Shown here piece by piece: positions 14,968-21,235 of a DNA stretch of 24,407 bases; within the stretch, counting starts at the first letter, position 1, and the number at the start of each line of letters is the position of its first letter. A program made the position numbers and the translations under genes. Under the pieces are notes generated by a model, which did not search any database, was not told where the DNA came from, and was given only the letters and a program-made list of their open reading frames with translations. Origin of the DNA: a virus; IMG/VR virus record IMGVR_UViG_3300031746_000166, positions 1 through 24,407 of that record. One strand, written 5' to 3'.

Positions 14968-17505
14968 ATGGCTGAGAAGCCAACAGGTGAATGGTGGCGC
15001 GCACTTACCGAGCCTGCTGCAACTGCACTGACGGGTGCTGCTGCGACTCCGATCGCAGGCATTGGTGGGCTGCTGTCGCTCCTGCACAGGCAAGATCCTA
15101 AAGCTGCAGCGGAGGTAGTCCAGCGCTTGCAGCAGTCAATGACCTACGAACCTCGCACTGAGCAAGGTAACGCTGGGCTTGCAGGTTTGGGTGCCGTTAT
15201 GGACCCCATCAATAAAGCGTTGGAATTCCCAGGCAAGACAGTAGGTCAAGCATCACCGGCCACAGGCGCACTCACCACGGGTGCGCTTAGTGCATTTCTG
15301 CCATTTCGTCGCGCGTCTCTTCGGGCACCCGTTCGCCCCCCTGTTAATCCGGGGTTTAATCCAAAGTTCAAGGATTTCACCCACGGCGAACTGTGGAAAG
15401 CACTTGAGAAAGATCCTAGAAATCCGGAGGTTGAATCCGAGCTTAGTGCTCGTGCTACGGGTGACCCCTATGCTGAGCAAAGACGCCTGATGTCTGATGC
15501 GGAAGGCAGGGCAATGGATCGAGCGGTAGGGGGCGGACAGGAGCCCCCCGTTCGTAGCGTAACTACCTCACATCACGGTACGCCGTATACTTTTCCGGCG
15601 ACCCCCAATAACCCGCTCGGCGAGTTTGATATGAGCAAGGTGGGGGCTGGAGAGGGTGCTGCGGCGTATGGGCACGGCATCTACTCTGCGGGTAACCGTG
15701 AGGTGGGAACGGAATACCGGGACAAGCTTGGGGGCTTTGATCTGAATCTCACCCCGAAGCCTGCGACTAACGTCCCTATTGAGGCGCGTAATTACCTAAG
15801 GGCACATGGTGGGAACTTAGATCAGGCTCTTGATGAGCTTGAAAACTATGCCATCCCGAATGCGAATAAGCTTCTCGACATGAACCGTAGCCCGGATCGG
15901 AAAGCATTCCTTCGGAAGGCACAAAACCTGTACAACGCGCTCGACTACCTAAGAGAATTGAAAGGCAGCGGAACGCAGGTAGAAATCAAACCAAATGGGA
16001 GGCTGTACACGATTGAGATTCCTCATGAGAGCCATTTGCTTGATTGGGATAAGCCCCTGGGTGAGCAGCCAAAAACAGTTAGAGATGCTGTCAGCAGCTT
16101 CACCAATGATCGGGGTGATTACACCGGCAGCGACTGGACCGCTTATTTTGATAAACCGCGCGATGGGGCAAGCATTCACCAAGCATTATCACGTGCATTA
16201 GGTGGTGATAAAGAGGCAGCTGCTTACCTCCATTCACAAGGTGTTCCCGGTATCAAATACTTAGACCAAGGTAGCCGAGAGGCTGGTGAGGGTTCGCACA
16301 ACTACGTCATCTTTCATCCAAACGATGCGACCATAAAACATCGGGAAGCACATGGTGGACTTATTAAATTTGCGCGAGGGGGAGCAGTTGCTATGCCGTT
16401 CAAGAGTGCAAAACAGGCGCGTCTGATGCGAGGCATCTCTCACGGATGGACCCCCCGTTACATGCAGAACCCTCCGTCTCGGGCTGTCGCAGAAGGCTTC
16501 GTGAACGACAGCCAGAAAGTGGAACACTACAGGTCGGGGGGGATGATCCATCGCGCTGCCGAGAATATAGCGGCTGCGGGTGGCGGTACCGAACCCACCA
16601 TCTTGGGAGGCTCCAAACCCTACGTCCCTCTCCCGGCACCTACATCGGGAATGGAGCACGGGGAGCCCGGTTCGATCACGCGCATGCTTTGGGACAAATA
16701 CAGCGTCGTAGATCCTACTGCCAGGAACTACGATCAGTTTGCCCGTACGGAGGGGGATCCTTACCAGCACATGGCTGTTGACGACCCGAATCGGATCCAG
16801 AACCAGCAGTGGGATGCTCAACGTGTACGGGAAGCTGCATTGCGCGCACCACGTGGAGGCCTGCAGGCCGCAACTGCTCCAGAGGGTCCTTACCTGGGGG
16901 GAGGCGCTTCCACAGCCCACAGCGAGCGTTTACGTGCGCACAAACAGCGTATCGAGGACATCCTGAACCGCAGGGGTAAGGCTCAGGGGGGGCCGGTGCG
17001 GATGCAACTGGGGGGACCGGTGCCCATGATGGGGCCAGATACGAATTCGGGGGGGCTATTGGCCGCGATGAATTCCAGTCCAGATCAAGGAATGATTCAG
17101 TCTAGCAGCGAGCCTTTGTGGGGGGGGCAAGCTCAGCCGGGACAGATGCCGGGGCAGATGCACACACGAAAACCACCACCTCTACCGCCAGGAATGATGT
17201 TCCCTCAACCTGCGCCCCTGGATATGGGTGGTGACATGCGTATGCCGCTCCCTACTGGTGGCGGTCCACGTCCCATCCCCGAAGGAAGTCAGGGATCTGG
17301 AGGCCTCCCGATGGGCGGACCACGTCTGCCGTCAAGCATGCAGGGAGTGCTCCAGAAACTGCGGATGCAGAATCGACCTCGTGATGTGATCCCCCGAAAT
17401 CGGATCGGCGCGGGAGATCAACAAGGCGGCTTGGCCCGAGCAATGCAGACCCAGACAGGTCGTCCTCCAATCTCTCGGCGAATGGCTTTCCCCGGCACCC
17501 GCTGA
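14968..17505 (+). CDS. ADP-ribosyltransferase (ART-PolyVal type) multidomain virion-operon protein
   Basis: This 845-residue protein starts at ATG directly after the TerS stop; the binding site is weak. Domains: an Ala/Gly hydrophobic N-terminus (15-40); a charged linker; residues about 200-460 resembling the ADP-ribosyltransferase domain of polyvalent proteins, with TTSHHGTPYTF, AAAYGHGIYSAGNREVGTEY, LYTIEIPHESHLLDWDKPL, GVPGIKYLDQGSR and HNYVIFHPNDATIKHRE. His202/203 and Tyr239 fit the His and Tyr of H-Y-E type ARTs; the third acidic residue is not assigned. Next come AHGGLIKFARGG and a segment AMPFKSAKQARLMRGISHGW (about 475-495). The rest (520-845) is Pro/Gly/Met-rich with many GG words and looks disordered. 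ARTs modify proteins or nucleic acids with ADP-ribose from NAD+. Delivery into the host with the DNA is inferred from the operon. Confidence 0.7.
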   Translation: MAEKPTGEWWRALTEPAATALTGAAATPIAGIGGLLSLLHRQDPKAAAEVVQRLQQSMTYEPRTEQGNAGLAGLGAVMDPINKALEFPGKTVGQASPATGALTTGALSAFLPFRRASLRAPVRPPVNPGFNPKFKDFTHGELWKALEKDPRNPEVESELSARATGDPYAEQRRLMSDAEGRAMDRAVGGGQEPPVRSVTTSHHGTPYTFPATPNNPLGEFDMSKVGAGEGAAAYGHGIYSAGNREVGTEYRDKLGGFDLNLTPKPATNVPIEARNYLRAHGGNLDQALDELENYAIPNANKLLDMNRSPDRKAFLRKAQNLYNALDYLRELKGSGTQVEIKPNGRLYTIEIPHESHLLDWDKPLGEQPKTVRDAVSSFTNDRGDYTGSDWTAYFDKPRDGASIHQALSRALGGDKEAAAYLHSQGVPGIKYLDQGSREAGEGSHNYVIFHPNDATIKHREAHGGLIKFARGGAVAMPFKSAKQARLMRGISHGWTPRYMQNPPSRAVAEGFVNDSQKVEHYRSGGMIHRAAENIAAAGGGTEPTILGGSKPYVPLPAPTSGMEHGEPGSITRMLWDKYSVVDPTARNYDQFARTEGDPYQHMAVDDPNRIQNQQWDAQRVREAALRAPRGGLQAATAPEGPYLGGGASTAHSERLRAHKQRIEDILNRRGKAQGGPVRMQLGGPVPMMGPDTNSGGLLAAMNSSPDQGMIQSSSEPLWGGQAQPGQMPGQMHTRKPPPLPPGMMFPQPAPLDMGGDMRMPLPTGGGPRPIPEGSQGSGGLPMGGPRLPSSMQGVLQKLRMQNRPRDVIPRNRIGAGDQQGGLARAMQTQTGRPPISRRMAFPGTR

Positions 17506-17581
17506 CACCACAGCGCTGACAGAGTCCGTCGTCACCCCAGACGTGATAGACGAACCCATCAGCACACTGCGGATCCATCAT
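17252..17581 (-). CDS. Possible small zinc-ribbon protein at the convergent junction
   Basis: From the double ATG at 17581-17576 the frame encodes MMDPQCADGFVYHVWGDDG followed by LCQRCGVSGC. The H-V-W...C-x2-C arrangement resembles the short zinc-binding phage proteins with H.W....G.C..CG. This conserved-looking part lies mainly in the 76 bases not used by the neighbouring genes. It overlaps the 3' end of the HAD gene by 23 bases and runs antisense into the ART gene for 254 bases; that part reads like a shadow of the other strand. The length is therefore doubtful (109 codons if read to the stop). The ribosome binding site is poor. Real gene, decayed gene or chance are all possible. Confidence 0.35.
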   Translation of the reverse strand: MMDPQCADGFVYHVWGDDGLCQRCGVSGCRGKPFAERLEDDLSGSALLGPSRLVDLPRRSDFGGSHHEVDSASAVSGALPACLTADVVRPSGGLQIPDFLRGWDVDRHQ

Positions 17582-18137
17582 TGCTCTCAGGGCTCGGCGG
17601 TACGACGTTGCTGACGAGACGTTCGTCACTGGTGGAATTCACCAACTCGATCATAGCAGTAGGCTCCTTGATGGGCATGGGTAGGAAGGACGTTTGCAGT
17701 TCGGCAGGGTCGAGGATGAGCATTCCAGGTACAAGCCCTCGCACCATCTGACGTGCCTCGGGGCGATCATCGATGAACACACTTGGCTGAAATTCTTTCA
17801 CCCACTTAACGACAAGGCTGGGACCTTCAATCTTTGTCTCGGTGTTACCACGCTGGAGTAACTCGACGTGCTCCCACAACTCATGAGCACGAAGCCACGC
17901 CTCTTCGTGTCGGTATTTATTAGCGAAGCGTGTGCTGAAGACTAGTAGCCGTTCGCCCTGCTGAATAGCAGTTCGAACGTAACGCATGACAGCTTCACGC
18001 GGGGGATCACTTAGGATGCCCGCGTAGTAAGTCTTCCACGCGTCTTGATTCCTACGATCGCTCTTGGTGAGGGTCAGAAGGATTGCTATCCGTTCAGAGT
18101 GATCGGTCAGCGTGCCTTCCAGGTCCACCATCATCAT
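17559..18137 (-). CDS. HAD phosphatase, PNKP 3'-phosphatase-like
   Basis: This 192-residue protein has the HAD motifs in order: VDLEGTL (Asp5 nucleophile; the second acid is Glu7 in place of Asp), LLVFSTR (Thr69), a Lys (Lys111 in LVVKWV) and VFIDDRPEA (Asp123, Asp124). The spacing and W...Y.....SDPP..AV...V block resemble the phosphatase domain of T4-type polynucleotide kinase/phosphatase; the kinase P-loop is absent. Such enzymes clean DNA or RNA 3' ends. Glu in the second position is known in some HADs such as enolase-phosphatase. Three ATG codons (18137, 18134, 18131) could start it; the first two overlap the upstream stop (ATGA or TGATG). The C-terminal 50 residues are not conserved-looking. 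Substrate is uncertain. Confidence 0.65.
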   Translation of the reverse strand: MMMVDLEGTLTDHSERIAILLTLTKSDRRNQDAWKTYYAGILSDPPREAVMRYVRTAIQQGERLLVFSTRFANKYRHEEAWLRAHELWEHVELLQRGNTETKIEGPSLVVKWVKEFQPSVFIDDRPEARQMVRGLVPGMLILDPAELQTSFLPMPIKEPTAMIELVNSTSDERLVSNVVPPSPESNDGSAVC

Positions 18138-18307
18138 GATGCTTTTTTCGCCGAATCGAATTGACGCAGCTGCTTGCGAATCTCACTGATCCATTCCATC
18201 AGCACTTCACGATCGTTCTCGTTGGTGAGGCTCACTTCAAATGCGCCCGTCAGTTTGCGACCTTCGAGCTGCAGTGTTGCTTTGCGGTGTTGTTTCAGGA
18301 ATGCCAT
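18134..18307 (-). CDS. Small hypothetical protein, 57 residues
   Basis: A short gene starting at ATG 18307 with GGGAG four to five bases further upstream (about 18314-18318), a good site. It encodes MAFLKQHRKATLQLEGRK, then LTGAFEVSLTNENDREVLM and a basic helix EWISEIRKQLRQFDS. The first half looks beta-like, the second half helical. It stops at TGA 18134-18136, overlapping the start codons of the HAD gene, so the two are likely coupled. No family is recognised. The good binding site and the overlap junction make it a real gene. Confidence 0.7.
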   Translation of the reverse strand: MAFLKQHRKATLQLEGRKLTGAFEVSLTNENDREVLMEWISEIRKQLRQFDSAKKAS

Positions 18308-18322
18308 TTGAATCTCCCTGGT

Positions 18323-18505
18323 TTACTCTGGCTTCTTGCGCCGCAGATATGCCGCTCGGAAGCGACACTCGTCAGAGCAATACGTGGTGATGGAGAGCCC
18401 ATCGAATTTCAGTTTGCATTCGGGGTTTCCGCAGACCTTCTTGTTTCGTTTTCTCATCATTGCCAACTGTGCCCCGATGCTGTCGGAAGCCGCTCTGCTA
18501 GCCAT
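18323..18505 (-). CDS. Small zinc-binding protein, four-cysteine
   Basis: Sixty residues from ATG 18505, encoding two cysteine pairs: CGNPECK (C-x4-C) and YCSDECR (C-x3-C), about twelve residues apart, which look like a treble-clef or zinc-ribbon fold. Basic stretches flank them (MMRKRNKKV and FRAAYLRRKK), fitting nucleic-acid binding. An in-frame ATG lies at 18511 but only one to two bases from GGAGA (18513-18517); the start at 18505 leaves seven bases, so it is preferred. It lies 15 bases upstream of the 57-residue gene. DNA or RNA binding is inferred from cysteines and charge. Confidence 0.7.
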   Translation of the reverse strand: MASRAASDSIGAQLAMMRKRNKKVCGNPECKLKFDGLSITTYCSDECRFRAAYLRRKKPE

Positions 18506-18538
18506 GCTCATATCTCCATAGTGGATGAATCATCTTGC

Positions 18539-18566
18539 ATCATACACGTATTCGCTTCCGTGGAAA
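18539..18566 (-). promoter_or_regulatory. Possible sigma70-like promoter
   Basis: On the minus strand TTTCCA (18566-18561) and TATGAT (18544-18539) are separated by 16 bases, in the 56-base gap between two minus-strand genes. Four of six and five of six bases match the sigma70 consensus. A GATGA-A-TCATC imperfect palindrome lies just downstream (18524-18534). It could serve the three distal genes. Weak evidence. Confidence 0.3.
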
Positions 18567-18567
18567 G

Positions 18568-18783
18568 TTAATGTTTTGTAATAGCGCTATGAGCTGCCTT
18601 GGCCAGTTCAACGCGGCACTCGGCAGCGCGGATCTTGAGCATGTTGGCGAAGTTGTCCGCTGAGTCTGGGTCGAAGGTGACCCAGGCAATCGCCTTGGGC
18701 CAGATAATAACTACCCGTCCGTTGGAGGTGCCTATACGGGTCTCGATCTCACCTTTGTCCATTCCAATGTCGTCGTCAGCCAT
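18568..18783 (-). CDS. Small hypothetical protein
   Basis: A 71-residue protein starting at ATG 18783, six bases after the stop of the MazG-like gene; AGGTGAAGAG, which includes that stop, can serve as binding site. Acidic N-terminus (MADDDIGMDKGEIETRI), a beta-like centre (NGRVVIIWPKAIAWVTFDP) and a helical end (ADNFANMLKIRAAECRVELAKAAH). It looks like a well-formed alpha/beta mini-domain. No function is recognised; it travels with nucleotide-metabolism genes. Confidence 0.7.
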   Translation of the reverse strand: MADDDIGMDKGEIETRIGTSNGRVVIIWPKAIAWVTFDPDSADNFANMLKIRAAECRVELAKAAHSAITKH

Positions 18784-18789
18784 GGCTCT

Positions 18790-19203
18790 TCACCTGGGGG
18801 TTGGGCGAGTACGTGGCAAACCCTGATCTAGCATAGGGAATTCATAGACCATGTTGTCATCCCCCTCAACAGCTATGCGAACAGCCATGGATGCTACCTG
18901 GACAGCTTCGCGTAGCACCTGGATAGCTGTTTGGCTGCCTCCACGATCGTGGTCGATCATTGCCTGAGCAAGCTCACCAACTTCTTCCATGAGAGCCGCC
19001 AACATGTGAGTGCTCCCCGGAAACTGTTGACGAGCTGCGATCAGTTCCCCGCGTACCATGGCCATGACAATACCATCAGGGCCACTTAAGCGTTCGTGTG
19101 CGCTATTGGCCACGTTGACGCACTGGCAGAGATCGACAGTGACATTGCATTCGGTGCAGCGTGCGATGTTCCAAGGGTCACGGTAAGAGCACGTTCGGTC
19201 CAC
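18790..19203 (-). CDS. MazG-like nucleotide pyrophosphohydrolase
   Basis: This 137-residue protein uses GTG 19203, supported by GGAG about seven bases upstream. Residues 65-115 are the all-alpha NTP pyrophosphohydrolase core: LMEEVGELAQAMIDHDR (E-E-x2-E) and IQVLREAVQVASMAVRI. The second acidic motif, usually E-x2-D, reads E99-x2-Q102. Family members hydrolyse (d)NTPs to monophosphates, cleaning or tuning nucleotide pools. The first 30 residues carry five Cys (5, 16, 19, 26, 28) including C-x2-C and C-x-C, an unusual metal-binding-like addition. It overlaps the upstream nuclease gene by 26 bases. Activity is uncertain because of the Gln. Confidence 0.7.
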   Translation of the reverse strand: MDRTCSYRDPWNIARCTECNVTVDLCQCVNVANSAHERLSGPDGIVMAMVRGELIAARQQFPGSTHMLAALMEEVGELAQAMIDHDRGGSQTAIQVLREAVQVASMAVRIAVEGDDNMVYEFPMLDQGLPRTRPTPR

Positions 19204-19636
19204 GAAGTATCTCCTCTAATTTGCGAGCAGCGTCTCTGGGTTCTTTGCGAAATAACGTATGCGTAGCTATGTCCGTCAGAAGTTTGAAGCTGGCTCCGTT
19301 GAAAGCTGAAGCATGCTCACCGTGGATGCACAGAATCAGATCCAGGCCGATTGGATTTAACCGAGCAGGGATCTCTGCGAAGATCCACACAGCCCCACCG
19401 TTCCTGACCTCTTCACGAATCCACCGCAGCTGAGACTTGCGAAGTCCGGTCTCATCATTGGGGAAGGGCGGGCTCTTGTGCCGTGCGTACTTTAGCTCAA
19501 TGGTGCCGCTGTGCCCCTCAGTGGTGTAGTAAGCATCTGGAAATCCAGGTGAGGTATCCGGGGACTCAATACGTGAGTAGTTGCCTAACGGCAGAGCGCA
19601 GTCGCGTAACCAGTCCCAGAGAGATGACTCATTCAT
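19178..19636 (-). CDS. VRR-NUC / PD-(D/E)XK nuclease
   Basis: A 152-residue protein with PGFPDAYY (Pro33-Asp34) and GTIELKYARH (Glu47-x-Lys49), followed by LRKSQLRWI (Gln69), which together make the PD...E-x-K...Q pattern of the restriction-endonuclease fold, as in VRR-NUC or Holliday-junction-resolvase-like phage nucleases. The N-terminal helix (SSLWDWLRDCALPLG) and a later beta strand (GGAVWIFAEIP) also fit. It starts in an ATGA overlap with the upstream gene. In this block it is likely to cut branched recombination or replication intermediates; the exact substrate cannot be read from the sequence. Confidence 0.7.
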   Translation of the reverse strand: MNESSLWDWLRDCALPLGNYSRIESPDTSPGFPDAYYTTEGHSGTIELKYARHKSPPFPNDETGLRKSQLRWIREEVRNGGAVWIFAEIPARLNPIGLDLILCIHGEHASAFNGASFKLLTDIATHTLFRKEPRDAARKLEEILRGPNVLLP

Positions 19637-19881
19637 TGCAGCAACTTTATCTCTGGGAGCGTATGAACAATGCAGAACGGATCGAGTTTAAGTCCTCGGC
19701 AGATACAGACAACACCTTTCTCTTCGAGCAACGCGGTCAAGTGATCTATGTAGCGATCAGCGTCAGTAGCCCACAACATCGCAAAGTCGAGGAACTTATC
19801 TTGCGTACCGATCCGACGTGACTCCAGCGCAATTGCACAGAACTGCCGCGCGTCAACGCCAATGCTCGTTTCATCCGCCAT
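19633..19881 (-). CDS. Small hypothetical protein
   Basis: An 82-residue protein. The start at ATG 19881 is preferred because AGGAG (19893-19889) lies seven bases upstream; an in-frame ATG at 19950 would lie inside the helicase gene with no binding site. It reads MADETSIGVDARQFCAIALE, then an aromatic helix (DKFLDFAMLWATDADRYI) and CICRGLKLDPFC. Three Cys near the end (C-x-C...C) might bind metal, but no His/Cys partner is obvious. No family is recognised. The gene lies between the helicase and the nuclease and overlaps the latter as ATGA. Confidence 0.65.
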   Translation of the reverse strand: MADETSIGVDARQFCAIALESRRIGTQDKFLDFAMLWATDADRYIDHLTALLEEKGVVCICRGLKLDPFCIVHTLPEIKLLQ

Positions 19882-19897
19882 CAAAGTACTCCTGCCG

Positions 19898-21235
19898 TTA
19901 TGATCGGTACCGATCGAGAACGAGTTGTGCAAACTTTTTCTTGCGTGCAACAGCGTTGAAGTAATCGTCTTCGACTGTGTCTCGGGCCATCAAGAAGTAG
20001 TAGTTCACCTGCTCGGTGTTCTTCATGGACATGATGCGAAAGCGGGCCTGCTCAAATGTGATGTAACTGTGGTCCCAGCTGTAGAACACGTAGGTGTTGG
20101 ATTCCGACAGGTCGAAACCAAGCCCACTCTTCACCTGCAGAAGCACAAAGTCGACATCGAACTCGCCATCCCATGGAGACTTGCCTGAGATCTCTTTGTG
20201 TGACCAGTTGAACTCATCAAACTTTTCTTGGATCGCTGCGATCTCATGAGAGAAGCGACAGCAGATCACAATCTTGCCTTTCAATCCGGAAAGCAATTGC
20301 ATGAGCTTCGTGATCTTCTCGTCGCCGATAGGCACCACTGTTCGGTAACGTTTTCGAGTGCCGGGCATGCGTGATTGATGCAGCAGAAACCCTCCGCAGA
20401 TCTGTTGGAGCTTCTGCAACAAGGTCATGGGTAATGCCGAGTCAATGGTCAGCTCGCCGATGGTGACTTCCAGCTCGTCTTCCATCTCGGTGTATACGTT
20501 GCGTGAACTTTGAGTCAAATCGAAGTAAATCTTTTTTCTGCAAACGCGTACTGGACTTTTACCCATAGCGACCCGTGCCTCATTGAATGTGATGCGGTGA
20601 CTGTGCTCACGGATGATTCGTCGCAGCTCTGCTTTGTGGTTGTAGTCCACAATCACGCTGTACTTCTTGCCGTCTTTGCGCTTCATCTCTTCGAAGATAA
20701 CGTAGCGTTCTTTAAACTTTTCGTACGTCTGGAAGATCCGGTTGTGGCTGATGAAATCAAAGATTGCCCAGTACTGTTCATAGCCGCTGTCGATAGGCGT
20801 GCCTGTAAGGGCGAGCCGCCACTGTGCACGTTTACCCAGGGTACGAGCGAAGCGCGACTGTGCGCTCCCAGGCTTCTTTAGGTAGTGCGCTTCATCAGCA
20901 ACCACCATCAGCGTTCCGCCGTGACGCACAAACTCCAGGGACCACTTGTACCAGTACTTACGAAGGTCGAGATCTTTCACCGGCTGCTGATACGTGATGA
21001 TCTCAAAGCGACCATCCCAATCTACTTCCAGGTGTTCCTCTATCTGATTCTGCCAAGTCAACTCAGCCTGCTTGGGACAAAGGATCACGGTCAAATCCGG
21101 TTTGCGATGATCGACGATCATCAGTGTTTCAAGGCATTTCCCGACGCGTTGTTCATCGAACAGAGCGAAGCCGTCGTGCGGTAAAGCCGCAGCAACGGCA
21201 TCGTTCTGGTACGGACGTGGCTTAGTCCTGATCAC
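19898..21235 (-). CDS. SNF2-family (SF2) DNA helicase, altered motifs
   Basis: A 445-residue protein from GTG 21235, placed directly after the upstream TAG; its own binding site is weak, so reinitiation is likely. Motifs in order: Q-like RPYQ (7-10), motif I EQRVGKC (28-34; the usual Thr/Ser after Lys is Cys34), motif II DEAH (114-117), motif III LTGTP (143-147), motif V LLQVKSGLGFDLSES, motif VI QARFRIMSMKN (from 396; the second Arg of the usual QA..R..R is Ser). Phage SNF2 proteins couple ATP hydrolysis to duplex DNA translocation in replication or recombination. Size is close to the compact phage type with no extra domains. Whether the changed residues leave full activity is open. Confidence 0.8.
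   Translation of the reverse strand: MIRTKPRPYQNDAVAAALPHDGFALFDEQRVGKCLETLMIVDHRKPDLTVILCPKQAELTWQNQIEEHLEVDWDGRFEIITYQQPVKDLDLRKYWYKWSLEFVRHGGTLMVVADEAHYLKKPGSAQSRFARTLGKRAQWRLALTGTPIDSGYEQYWAIFDFISHNRIFQTYEKFKERYVIFEEMKRKDGKKYSVIVDYNHKAELRRIIREHSHRITFNEARVAMGKSPVRVCRKKIYFDLTQSSRNVYTEMEDELEVTIGELTIDSALPMTLLQKLQQICGGFLLHQSRMPGTRKRYRTVVPIGDEKITKLMQLLSGLKGKIVICCRFSHEIAAIQEKFDEFNWSHKEISGKSPWDGEFDVDFVLLQVKSGLGFDLSESNTYVFYSWDHSYITFEQARFRIMSMKNTEQVNYYFLMARDTVEDDYFNAVARKKKFAQLVLDRYRS

Noticed and set aside
17500-17515. CGCTG...CAGCG hairpin at the end of the plus-strand operon as terminator
   Set aside because: Only five base pairs and no following U tract; not enough for a Rho-independent terminator.
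18161-18571. A 136-codon plus-strand frame
   Set aside because: Antisense to two small minus-strand genes that each have a good ribosome binding site.
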